A DNA stretch of 64,000 bases, from contig NW_019173953.1 in assembly GCF_001642475.1 (NCBI RefSeq), positions 62,001 to 126,000 on the forward strand. Reading direction: 5' to 3'. This DNA comes from Fonsecaea monophora. Its lineage: Eukaryota; Ascomycota; Eurotiomycetes; Chaetothyriales; Herpotrichiellaceae. Shown piece after piece: positions 31,236-42,440 of the stretch. The first letter of the stretch is position 1; every line of letters begins with the position of its first letter. A program made the position numbers and the translations under genes. Under the pieces are notes generated by a model. That model was not told the origin of the DNA. It saw only the letters and a list, made by a program, of their open reading frames with translations, and made no database searches.

Positions 31236-33207
31236 ATGTTTCTCTTACCACAAAGCTATCTGTCTCTGGGAGCGATTGCCCTTGTTGTATACTCCGCCGG
31301 CTGGATCATCTATACGACGTACTTCCACCCCTTGCGACACATTCCTGGACCGTTCTTCGCGCGCGTCAGTCGGGCTTGGATCACATGGCACATACTCCGG
31401 GGTGACATGGAACACGAGCAGCGGAGGCTGCACGCGGCGTACGGGCCTTTTGTGAGAATCGCACCGGACGAGGTGGCATGCTCGGACCCCAGGGCAATCC
31501 CCGTCATCTACCCCATGAAGGCGGCGCTTCCCAAGAGCGACTTCTACACCATGTGGCAGAACCCAAACATCGGGAACTTCCCGGACCACTTCAGCCAGCG
31601 CGACGAAAAGGTGCACGCCGAGCGGAGGAGGATCGTCAGCCACGTCTACTCCCTGAGCAATATCCTCCGCTCGGAGCCGTACATCGACCACTGCTCAGAG
31701 GTGTTTATGGAGAGGATGGGCGCGTACGCGGACGCCGACGAGGTGGTGGACCTGGGGGAGTGGCTTCAAATGTGCGTACGCTGGTTGTTCAGCTACTATA
31801 CACTCAAACCCAAGCGTGGTAAAGAGGGGGGAATAGTCTCATTCTCTAACTGACCGGACTGGCCGATACAGGTACGCATTTGACGTCGTCGGCGAGCTCT
31901 TCTTCGGCAAAATGTTCGGCTTCATGAACGAGGGCCACGACCACGAAAACTGGATCGCCTCTCTGGATCTGCTCCTGCCCTTTCTCACCATCACCAGCGT
32001 CATCCCCAGCTACCTGCGGACACTCGTGGCCATCTCGGCATTTTTGTTCCCCAAGGTGCGTCAGGCTTTTCAGGCCCTGAACACCCTCGAGGCCGCGGCC
32101 AAGAGATGCGTCGTGGAGCGAAAGGAGCTTTTGCAGAATCCCAACGCCGCCGCCGCCGCCGCCGACGACAAAGGCCCGGGGCCGCGCCGCGACCTGCTGG
32201 CGCAAATGTTTGCCATTCAGCAGAATAAAGGCGCCGACGTCAATTTTTCGGACAAGGATATGACCAAGGAGTCATATTCTGCCATGTGAGTTTGCACGAG
32301 ATCTCTCTCTCTCTCCACACCACAGGTATTCTCAGTTTGGAATTGGTGAGAACTGACTCTTCTTCTTGGGGGCCCCAAACCAAAAGATTCGCAGGGTCCG
32401 ACACGACAGCAATCGCCATGCGAGCGACGCTGTATTTCCTCATGACACATCCCACAATCTACGACCAAGTCGTGTCCGAGATCGACGAGGCGACGGCAAA
32501 CGGCACCATCCCCACCACCGGCCCGATCGCCTACTCCCAAGCGACCAAGCTGCCGCTGCTGTGCGCGAGCATCAAAGAAGCCATGCGTCTCCATCCGAGC
32601 GTGGGCCTGACGCTGCCTCGCGACGTGCCTCCCCAGGGCCTGGTGATAGGCGACACGCCGATCCCCGGGGGCGGCACTCGCATCGGGATGAACGCGGCGG
32701 TGGTGCACTACGACCGGTCTGTGTTTGGAGAGGACGCCGACGAGTTTCGACCGGAGCGGTGGCTCGTGGACAGCACGGCCCAGATGGATCGCTGCATGCT
32801 CCATTTCGGGGCGGGGACGAGGACGTGTCTTGGGAAGAATGTAAGTCGCCTCGCTCTCGCTCTCGCCTGCCTACCCAGTGTTCTATTTATGCAAACGCAA
32901 CACCGCCCCACGTGGGAACATTCATGAAGAGGGACAAGATCTTTTCTCAGAAAAGGAGCACACAACAGCTGACCGACTAACTTGTCTCTTTTTTTTTTCG
33001 AGAAATCAGATCTCCCTCAGCGAACTGCACAAGCTGATCCCGACTCTCCTGCGCGACTTCAAGCTGGACCGCGCCACCGACGAGCCGTGGAAGACGTACA
33101 ATTTCTTCTTCACCACGCAGAAAGGCCTGTTGGTACGGTTGCGGCGGCGGACGCCGAAGAGGGCAGAGACCGACACACCAGAGATGGAGGCAGGCGTTGT
33201 TCTATAG
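31236..33207 (+). CDS. Cytochrome P450, pisatin-demethylase-like
   Basis: Four exons (31236-31771, 31872-32285, 32387-32840, 33010-33207) give 533 residues. An N-terminal membrane anchor (LGAIALVVYSAGWIIYTTYF) precedes HPLRHIPGPFFARVSRAW, the proline-rich hinge. The I-helix oxygen-binding motif AGSDTT is at about 319-324. The K-helix ExxR sits at about 381-384 in KEAMRLHPS, and DEFRPERW precedes the heme loop FGAGTRTCLG, whose Cys464 would ligate iron. All four hallmarks are intact. Overall style (HIPGPF..AWI..HILRGD, and GKN at the heme end) is that of the fungal CYP group around pisatin demethylase, which includes phytoalexin detoxification and secondary-metabolite enzymes. Substrate unknown. 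It would need an NADPH-P450 reductase encoded elsewhere. Introns have GTGCGT/GTGAGT/GTAAGT donors. Confidence 0.92.
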
Positions 33208-34267
33208 TTTCTGCGGGCGAGGGTGGGACGTCTCTCTGAGTATAGCTGGAAGTGTTGTAACTACGAAAATTGGAAAAGGATACAGACAGGAGGGGAGGCT
33301 ATATTATCTGATTTGTCCTAATCTGTCCTGATCTCGACAAGAAGCAGACCATTCGATCCCACAGGATACAGGGACGAGGGACAAAAGGCTCCATGTCTGG
33401 TTCTGGTTCAGGAGCAGTGGAGGTGGCTTTCTGGTAGCAGAGCAGAGCACAGAACAATTCTCCTGCGACAGGTATCAAAGTGAAGCGTTCCTTCTTTATT
33501 CGTCCCTATCCTATGCTACCTCCAAGGGGTTGAGCGCGAGGGTCATGCGTGAGCCACGAAACTTGAACAATTCGGCCCTGTGTATTCACTCATTAATCGC
33601 AATCATGAAGACCACCAGGTCAAGCCAACACTCCCCGATATGGCCAGACGTGATGTTATCCATTTGACGACATACTGGGATCGAGGATGCCATGATGGCC
33701 ATCCAGGCCCAAACACCTCCATCTCCACTTCCAACTCCAATCCACCATTGATTCGACAGAAACCTCCTTAACCTGCCGAGGAGGCTATGCGTGCATGCAT
33801 GTATGCACGGTCCTTCTCGCGTAACCTCCGTCCAGGTAGCAAAAGGTGGGGATCCCACCACACCCGAACCGAGCCTAATACACAACCAGCAAGGGAGGGA
33901 GAGAACGGTGAGACAATCAACAGGTATCAGGCATCTCTCCCAAGAAATTCGAAAGGGTCCAACTCAGACAGTCATGCGGCATGCCTTGAAAGTAAGTTTC
34001 TTCGTCTTATATAATTTATAATTGCGGGATACGGGATGTGGGATGTAGGCCATCGAGCATGAGAGGTGATTTCATGATATGATTTGATATCCCTTTTCTT
34101 GAGTACTAGAACACTTGTACCAAGTGACACGTCAGCACAGAAACAAAGCAATACCATCGGGTGATATCTAGTATACACCATACTTGATCAAAAGGCGCAC
34201 CTCACCATCGAGTGTCTGAGATTCACTTGTCCCGCCAGCTCCAGGGCAAAAAAAAGTGATAAAGAGG
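33208..34267. other. Intergenic region between P450 and SnoaL-like gene
   Basis: 1.06 kb without a supported gene. A GCATG-rich stretch (GTGCATGCATGTATGCAC) occurs near 33791-33808. Confidence 0.45.
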
Positions 34268-34729
34268 ATGGACTCGACGACACGAGAGCAGCAACGTAAC
34301 GCCCGCGCCGACATCACGGCAGTCATGCACCGCTACGCGTCTCTCGCGCGCGAAAACGCCGACTGGGACGCAATGGCCGCGCTGTTTGCCCCGGATGCGC
34401 TGTACCGTCTGCCCAACGGGGTCGCCGTGGACCCCAAGCGCATGGTCGAGGTGGTGCAGGGCAACGAAGCCAAATACATCCGCCACCACATCACGACCAT
34501 CGACATCACCTTTGTGGGCGAGGCTGAGGCGCATTCGGAGGCGTTTTACCTGGCGGTCACGGACCGGGCGAGCCCGGATCACTGGGGCATGTGGAAGGAT
34601 GTGTTTCGACGGAGGGAGGAGGATCACGTCTGGCTCATCCAGGACCGGACCATCTTTGTCGATGGCGCGGCGCCGGGAGGGTGGTACGCGACGGTTTACG
34701 GCATGCCAGGTGCGACTGCTGGTGGTTGA
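34268..34729 (+). CDS. SnoaL-like (NTF2-fold) protein
   Basis: Single-exon 153-residue protein of the NTF2/SnoaL fold, used by polyketide cyclases, scytalone-dehydratase relatives, isomerases and ring-dioxygenase beta subunits. The N-terminal helix ITAVMHRYASLARENADWDAM leads to LFAPDALYRLPNG, the usual cone-fold opening. KYIRHHITTIDITFVGEAEA holds histidines where SnoaL-type enzymes often place catalytic residues. DHWGMWKDVFRRR and HVWLIQDRTIFVDG complete the sheet. The ATG at 34268 is used because no ATG occurs further upstream in this frame. Its position between a P450 and a FAD monooxygenase suggests a cyclase, dehydratase or isomerase step on an oxidised substrate; this is inference. Confidence 0.82.
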   Translation: MDSTTREQQRNARADITAVMHRYASLARENADWDAMAALFAPDALYRLPNGVAVDPKRMVEVVQGNEAKYIRHHITTIDITFVGEAEAHSEAFYLAVTDRASPDHWGMWKDVFRRREEDHVWLIQDRTIFVDGAAPGGWYATVYGMPGATAGG

Positions 34730-35477
34730 ATTAGGGGATGGAGTCCCCTGGAAGAAATCTGTCACTCGGCTGAAAGGGAGGAGACAGTCACGGGCGACAA
34801 TAATGTGCTCTCTAAGAGCTGTCTACCATTTGTTTGCCTCGAAAATCTGGGACCGAATCCAAGCGAAGAAAGCTGTGGTCTCGAAGTCGCAAGTGCGCGG
34901 GGAAGAGGTCTTCGTTGTTTGATAGTGGTAACCCATTAGTCAAAGGATTCTTGTCAAGGATTCATCAGGAAATATTGCGAAACCTTCTGTCATCCGACCA
35001 TCCTCCTCTTCATGACCTCGAAGCATAATTCGAACCATCGGTAAGTATGTGCGGGTGACGCATTGTGAGCCCGCTGTCAGATCAACAAGATCGGCTGAAT
35101 TTGACCTCGCATACCACGTGCTTGGTGGCAATCGCTTCGTCTAGCCCAGCCAGCTGGTGTTCTGGATGTCACAATGTCTCGAACGAACTCTCGAGCAGTC
35201 GGCACGGAAGTGGTGGGTGACTTTGAGCGCAAAAGGTTGACTTTACTGAGCAGTCGCCAGTAGTGGCAGTGACAGTGGCAACGGCACCAGCGAAAGTCGA
35301 GGAACAACAGTCGGTCATCGTCCATATGACCAGCCATGGCTCCATTCAAACCGCATATACTTCAATACTTGGCGCGTCTGTTATGGAAAAACTTGGAGAT
35401 TCCGCTCGAGTGTCCATCCACAACTTCTCTCTTGCTCTGTGAGTGATCAAAAACATAGAAGGAGAGACACGAGAAGA
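34730..35477. other. Intergenic region upstream of FAD monooxygenase
   Basis: 748 bp with no supported gene; contains the promoter of the monooxygenase. A GGCAGTGACAGTGGCAACGG tract lies at about 35265-35284. Confidence 0.45.
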
Positions 35478-36876
35478 ATGGGCTCTTCAACGACGCAGAC
35501 GCCAGTTCTTATTGTAGGAGGGGGTCCCACGGGTCTCTTTCTGGCGTTGCGCCTTGCCCGAGCGGGAATCCGGACGGTGGTGTTTGAGCAAGACACCGAG
35601 CTCTATCCAAAACCTCGTGCTTTGGGATACTTTGGCCCGTCACAGTTTGCTCTTCAGCACGCAGGAATATGGGAAGAAGTTCGAGACAAAGGCTACCTGC
35701 TCAGGGGCCTCTCCTGGAGAAAGACCACTCAACAGATGTCTCCAGACAGCCGAAGCTGGGGTCCCCTGATTGCTTCCTGGGACCTGACCAAAGGATCCGC
35801 CTCGAAGGAGGGTGAATGTGGTTACGGCATGACGATACTCGGACAACATCGGTTGAGGGAGATCATCCTGGCCAATCTGACCGCCTCGGGGCTTTCCCAC
35901 ATCTATTTCGGTCACAAAGTAATCGGTGTCAGCCAGGAGGAAAATTCGGAAAATGTGAATGTGACGGTCCTCGACGAGCAAGGTGGCCAGCGTTCCTTTG
36001 AGGGATCATATCTGGTGGCGGCCGATGGAGGAAAGTCTACAGTACGCAAACTGCTCGGCTTGTCCCTTGACGGAATCACTTGGCCTCAGGTTCTAGTGGC
36101 GACGGACACTTGGGTCGACCTTCCAATGCCCGACGACGGTCCTCCGTTTGTGTATATTGTGGATCCAATTGACTGGGCTCTGTTTAGCCCCATACAAAGG
36201 CCGGCTGAGCATGGACCCAGCTATTATCGTATCACTGTGGCCATGTCTCCCGACCAGTGTGAACCAGACGCTCTCGACTGGAATCTGAGACAGAAACTGG
36301 AAAGGTTGATTCCTGGCCCGCGACCGGCCAAGTATGAGGTGATACGGTCGCAGAGGTACGATACTCATCAGCGAATTGTCCCATCCATGCTCTCTGGGAG
36401 ATGTATGCTGATCGGTGATGCGGCGCATCTGAACAATGTACGTTGGTCTCCCATGTTCTATCTCTCTCTTTATAACTTCCTCCCGACGGAACGTCTCCGT
36501 GAGAGAAGTGCTGATGAGTTGAATGCAGCCCTGGGGCGGATTGGGTCTCAGCACGGGCCTGCTTGACGCGGACTCCCTGGCCGACGCCCTAGCACTCGTC
36601 CTTAGTGAAGGTGTATCGACATCAATACTTCGACGCTGGGCCGATGCGCGAAGAGAAGTGTTTCTGAAACTTGTCAGCCCGATCTCTTCGGCAAACAAGC
36701 TTCGCTGTCATGAGACTGATCCAGACAATCCCAACACTGATCCTTTCTTTGAGATGCTCAGAAAGGAGGATAATGAGCAGGAGTTGGCGGCTTTGGTGTC
36801 GGACATGTCAGAGATGGCTACCGATGTGTCGCAGTTCATCGAGGTTCAAAGTGAGTCTGCAGGGAGATCTGTCTGA
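35478..36876 (+). CDS. FAD-dependent aromatic monooxygenase
   Basis: Two exons (35478-36437, 36529-36876; intron GTACGT..CAG, phase 0) give 435 residues. The protein is a class A flavoprotein hydroxylase of the PheA/TfdB/MhpA group. VGGGPTGLFLALRLARAG near residue 14 is the dinucleotide-binding loop. VAADGGKSTVRKLLG is the DG motif, and MLIGDAAHLNNPWGGLGLS, which spans the splice, is the GD/ribityl-binding motif. The family adds one oxygen to an aromatic or enolic ring using NAD(P)H. It is shorter than phenol hydroxylases of 550-650 residues because the C-terminal thioredoxin-like domain is missing; compact fungal homologues share this. Same strand as, and 748 bp from, the SnoaL-like gene. 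Substrate not known. Confidence 0.9.
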
Positions 36877-37369
36877 TGGAGATGGAAATATCAATAGAGA
36901 AACAAGCATTTGGCAAGTTTGAGCCTTGTGCCAGCATGGCAAGCTAGAATTACGCGTTTTCGAAGAGTCGATTCTCGGTGCTGACCAGTCAATGATTTCT
37001 GAAAAATGCGCACCCACATGTTTGAATCCTCAGTTTCGATTCTGCCTCGCTCTTCACTTCAACCACCTCCTCGATGTCAATGATTCGCTTGTGTTCGCTT
37101 AAAATGTCCTCATTCGAGAAATTTCACTTTCCAAAGTCTCGCAGCCGATTTGTCCCAGCCTCGTATCCGCGGTCTAGAACCGAAGAGCCCGAGCGGCTGA
37201 ACACATCCCGTGGAAACGTTTCCTGGTGACCGCAGCCTCAACCTCAGCCTTAGGGACGGTCTGACCATGTCTCGTCCTTTGCAGTCTCATTGTGACGGAA
37301 TCCCGCTATGTCTCCAATGTAGGCCAGCGATCAAACCGCTCTCACAGTCGAGCTGTTGCACTGTCCACA
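36877..37369. other. Intergenic region upstream of first HET gene
   Basis: 493 bp. The HET frame is open upstream from 37292 but without an ATG before 37370. No other gene supported. Confidence 0.45.
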
Positions 37370-40097
37370 ATGCTCTGTGAAATCTGCGATCAGATCCCAT
37401 TCGGAGAGTTACCATCAGAAGAGCAAGACGCTTTACCGCATCATGCCAGCCTCGACGCCTTAGAGGCCTCGAAAGAGTCATGCGCGATATGCAGGCTCAT
37501 CTGGTGGGCGGCAGGCTGCTCCTTGGTGGATATTGGTGGCATGGTGGCATTCAGACCTGGCGTGGAATACCCTTCAGGCCGCAGAATTATGACACGAGAG
37601 ACCGAAAGCAATTATAGCTCCCTAGGAAGTTTACGTGCCATGGAGAATGGCGCATCCATGTTTGACAATTCCGGCCCAGAACCTGACCTCCGCGAACCTG
37701 CCTTTTTGGATCCTCGCGAGCGCTTTCCAGCTGAGGAGGAGAGCAGTGGCAAGATTCGACCATGGCTCTTTGGCAGCTGGTACAAGTCCCCCTTCAAAGA
37801 TCGACCGCTTCAGTTGATAGGTCTCGGTGTGAGGCTGGGCACAGGACCTAGTGTGGAAGAAGCTGAGGGCAATAGCAACGAGGATGTTCGCATGAGAGGG
37901 ACATTCCTCAGGATCCGTACAGACGACGGTACCATATTCCCCTACAAGACGACTAATACTGTTCTAATTTCCTACCAAGATGCCGACCTGGCTATAACAG
38001 TCCCAGGCAGGCTTCGAACGAATCATCAAGGTTCTGCGATCGCTCTACAGCGAATCAAGACGTGGTTGAAAGATTGCAATGCCGGCCACGACTGCAATCG
38101 AAGTCATTCCTGTTCAGACAAACCGTCGTCCCCACCATTACCGACTCGAGTCCTCGACGTCAATGGTCCAGGAGATACTATTCGGCTCGTGGAGACCAGT
38201 GGCCGACACGGACACTACGTAGCCCTCAGCCATTGCTGGGGGCTCTCGCACCGCATTACAACAACAAAGAAGACATTTGCAGACCACTGCAAAGGTATCT
38301 CGCTCGATGGGTTACCGGCAACTTTCCAACAAGCTGTCACCATTACTCGCGAGCTTGGGGTTCCCTTTCTGTGGATTGATTCCCTATGCATCATACAGGA
38401 TGACGATGTAAGTCTCTTTCGTGTCTGTTAGAATATCCAGATCTCTACTTCCCACCTCTCCTTTGCCTTGGGCAATCCTAGGTACACTCACCTTCAATAC
38501 ATGTTTTCATCGCTTACGACTTGCTAGCTTGACTGGGAAATGGAGGCTTCCAGGATGGGCATTGTCTACTTTGCTTCTTACCTGACACTGTCAGCTATGA
38601 GCTCAGCAGATGACTCCTCTGGTTGCTTTCGCGATGGGTCGAAGCCACTGGAAGTGACCTACTCCAGACCGTACATCTCCGTCGATACTCTGTCCACAGG
38701 AAGACGATGCATACCGCTTGCGGCGCCTCTGGTGGTAGACTATACAGGTGATGGGGTTGTCTGCAGGACATTCAATAACATGTTCGGCATGCGTGGTACC
38801 CAGAAATCTCGAGTGTACATCACGCCGGAGTGGATGCCATCATCTCTGAAACAGAAACCAAGGATATATGTTGTTGGAAGCTTTGGGGCAACGGTCCAGC
38901 CATTGAAGCACGAGCCGTTGAACAAGCGCGGATGGACACTTCAGGAGCGACTGCTTTCTCCGCGAATATTGCACTTTGGAACCGAGGAGCTCTACTGGGA
39001 ATGTGAGCAATATGTGCTGGCCGAGGATGGTGCCCTTTTGCGTAGAGAGTTTCCAACGTTATCGAGGGTTGTCAAGTCAATCCCAGGCTCGAATTCCGTT
39101 GCTGACGGTTCTGTCTCTAAATCCGGATCGGACGACAAAGAAAGCAATGCAACCACCTGGCCCAATGTCTGGCTAAGTCTGGTTGAAGAATACACTTCTC
39201 GCAACCTGACACGAGACAACGACAAGCTGCCTGCTCTGTCCGGTATTGCGAACACTGTGGGCACTCTGACAGGGGACGACTACCTCGCTGGTCTCTGGCG
39301 CAACGATCTTCTCCAACACCTTTGCTGGTCAATAGAGACGTTCGAACCAACTCATCAGTGTAGTGACCCTGCACACGACGCGGCAATGCCTCCCCCGACC
39401 AAGTCAGAGGTGAGGTATCCGCCGAAATATCGCGCACCATCTTGGTCTTGGGCCAGCCTGGACGGCAAAGTGAATTTCCATCCTCTGAATAGAAAGAATC
39501 TGAGGGCTCGGTGTATCTGCGCACATGTTGATATTGCGGGGAAAGATCGATACGGCAGGGTCAAGAAAGGCTGGATCACCTTGGAGGTAAGGTCTCGCCA
39601 CTGACATCTTTTGTGAATTCCCCCTTTTCGCGCTCGACCACGTTGAACTGTCTCCAACTATCGTCCATGAGCCCTAATAAAGATCCATACAGGCCCCGCT
39701 ATACCTCCTCCAAGCCGCCAAATCGGATGCAAAATATCGCAAACTCCACCCAATGTCGACCGAAGTGGACATCCTTGTTGCCGGCGACACCAAGATAGCA
39801 GCAGTGCATGGCCGCGGCTCCGCAACCTTTGACGACAAGCCTCATTTCCCCAGTTTCGCCCTCATGATCGACGGTCAGCGAGGCATAGTCCTCAAGGCTA
39901 GAGAGCCTTGGGAGTTTGTCAGGATTGGGACAGTTATGTATGGGCCCATGCAAAGAGCCGGGAGGGCCGCTGATGGTAATAACACTGTGGAGGATAACGA
40001 GTCTGCCGAGCTTGTGAATGGTGGAGGCTACTCGGCAGCGGAAATCACTGCACTATCGATAGCAAAGGGGATGGCGCAGAAGATCACCATCTATTGA
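37370..40097 (+). CDS. HET-domain (heterokaryon-incompatibility) protein
   Basis: Three exons (37370-38407, 38528-39586, 39693-40097), all phase 0, give 833 residues. The N-terminal part has LCEICDQIPF and SCAICRLIWWAAG, the cysteine pairs often preceding HET domains. The HET domain follows at about 280-450: HYVALSHCWGLS, then GVPFLWIDSLCIIQDDD, then (exon 2) DWEMEASRMGIVYFASYLTLSA and RGWTLQERLLSPRILHF. The C-terminal part (YRAPSWSWASLDGKV) matches the usual tail of this family. HET proteins mediate non-self recognition and cell death after fusion of unlike strains, though most copies are untested. The start at 37370 is the first ATG in frame. It sits just downstream of the metabolic block but is not obviously part of it. 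Confidence 0.88.
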
Positions 40098-42440
40098 GTC
40101 GGTTGGCCAGGTCGTATGCGGTGGTCGCGCAGAGCCAGCAACAACAGCTGAGTCGAAGAGATGAGATGGTAGTGGCGCACACGAGCGATATTAATCTAAT
40201 GTATAATGCTCTCCAGTAATCTACTCAGGCTTCGACGTGTTTTGTATTGGGCCGGGAAGGCACCAGTCTGATTTATAACTCCAGTCCCTTTCCTTGCCTC
40301 TCACAGTACGCCAACTTCTTTATTAACTACAGATTGTGAGAGTCCAAGCTTATTCCTGGCCGTAGGATCCTCAGTTCACTCTAGAGAGACATGGCGGAGA
40401 GCTTGAGCGAGGGAGCCGTATGAAAACTGGGCCAGCAAAGGAAATTTACGGCCTTCGTTGAATTTTCTGCAGGGCTGCAACCTTTCTCCGCGCGCATTCA
40501 GTCTTCGCAAGCATTGTGCAATCACATTGATCGGGTGGATGCATGATCGTGGACCTCCGAGCCAGCAGCGGCGCAAAACCGCACACTTCGTGCAAGATTC
40601 TGATCATGGTGCTCAGCACAGAACAGGTGTGCAATGCGAGGTGGAAAGATGACCTGGTCAATGTCTCCCTCACTTCCTCTCGCACTTCCCACTCCCATGC
40701 TTCGAAAAGCATCGCTCACCAGTCAACCGAGTACCTACGCAGGGCAGCGCCGCGAGGGCCGCTCGTCGAATTGTGACATGCAACCTTCAGGCCGACCAAG
40801 ATCGCCGCCTCCTTCTCACGCCAAACCCTTCAAAATCCTGTTATTGAAGACATACCCACAAGCGAAATGTGGCTTCGAGCCCGTCACCTCCCAGATTCTG
40901 TCACAATCACTTGTATACCACACCGCAGCACACACAATGCAGGGGTCGACTCAAAGAGGAGGTGGACAAGAACCAGGCGTCTCCCGAAAGAAGACAATTT
41001 CAAGATCATTTTGATTCCCTTGGGACAATATCGACGAACACCACCGAACATGCCTCCGTCGAATTCCCCGAAGCGCGCCAATAACAAGCCATGGCCACGC
41101 CATGGCCTCAACAATCCCCAGCGAACGGTGGTCAGCAAAGATCTAGCGAACAGCGGCTCTAGTTGACGTCTTTTCCCTGCAAAGTGGGGGAGCATTCGGC
41201 ATCCTTCCTCCCCAGTAATCCCAGAATAAGAAGCCAGTCACAATCAAGAAGGCGGACTGCGGTTGGAGTCAATCTCTGCGAAGCTTGGAGCATGTGGTGG
41301 CGGCCCTTTGCTACGGAGTAGCACTCGGTACACATGTTTTGAGGCCCATGTGTTTCAGGGGCAGCCGAGAAATCCGAGCCCAAGAAACCCACAAGTGACG
41401 AGATTACAGGACCGGGCACGAACTTGGGGGAGCAATCAAGCCAAACAGTCCGGCAGCAACCTTCGAGTACTCTGGGATCGTGAGAAAACCGATGAGGACG
41501 TCGTCGGTCTTTGACTCTACTTTGCGCGGTACTTTCCGACTGAAATAAGATCAATCCTCCTTCATCAGTGCGAGGTCTCTTAGGGGGATATCTACAGCTC
41601 GCGCGGACAAAAGATCAATGGGGTTTTCTAACACAGAGCCATCCCACCTGTCGGAAGATTTCTGACATGCGACAGGGCGCCACGCGAGAGACTAGGGCGA
41701 ACCTGAAGCACGCCAGGCCCATAGGTTCCAAGCACCCGTTAGACGGCTGCATCTGTGAGTGGCTCCCTCAAACCTCCGCTCTCCATCTTTTCCCTGACCC
41801 TGTCCACTGCGTTTCCATCACCCTCAGGTCTGCAACGGCAGTCGTTCGAGGGATGGTCTCAAGCTTGGTGCCGCCCTCTTAAAGACCCCCGTCGTCAATA
41901 ATCTCACTGCGCCACAGCCGACCTGGCTGAAAGAAACAATGCTGATTCGGCTATCGAAAAAAGGTCGCATTGACGGCCACCAACGATCGCTGTACCTGCA
42001 TGCCACCTCATCCATGCAAGTCATGCTCTATCCCGGTCTGTTCTGTGTCCCCTTCTGCAACCTCGTGTCGGGGTGAGCTTCTTTGCCCATTCCCCAGTCC
42101 CTGTCTTTGCTGGGCAAACAGTGGCACGGCGGTTGGTCGTTCAAATTTTTGTTGCAGTTTGTGCGTCGGATTTCGTCTTTGCTCTCTCCTACCTACCCAC
42201 CAAACCCCCAGCCTGGAAACACAACGGACATCGTCAATCATAGTAAGAGTTGCAGGCGACAGACCGCCCGGGCGTGTCACGATGCTCACCTTGTAACTGT
42301 TTCATGGTGCCCTGGGTCCCAAACTTTGCTGGGGCGAGTTGCAAGGTCACCCGCCTCTCAAGCATTCCTTTTACAGTCACTCATTTGTCCCTGTTTTGAT
42401 CGGTTTCTTTTTCCCTACTGGCTGGTCCGGAACTTTGAAC
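40098..42440. other. Long intergenic region, 2.3 kb
   Basis: No gene supported on either strand. Many frames of 60-130 codons occur but overlap each other and show no family resemblance. A small palindromic element (CCATGGCCACGCCATGG) lies near 41090-41106. The last 400 bases are C/T-rich and probably form the promoter and leader of the 966-residue gene. Confidence 0.4.

Noticed and set aside
24893..40097. Complete secondary-metabolite cluster
   Set aside because: No PKS, NRPS, terpene cyclase or transporter gene is present, so only a partial or catabolic module can be claimed.
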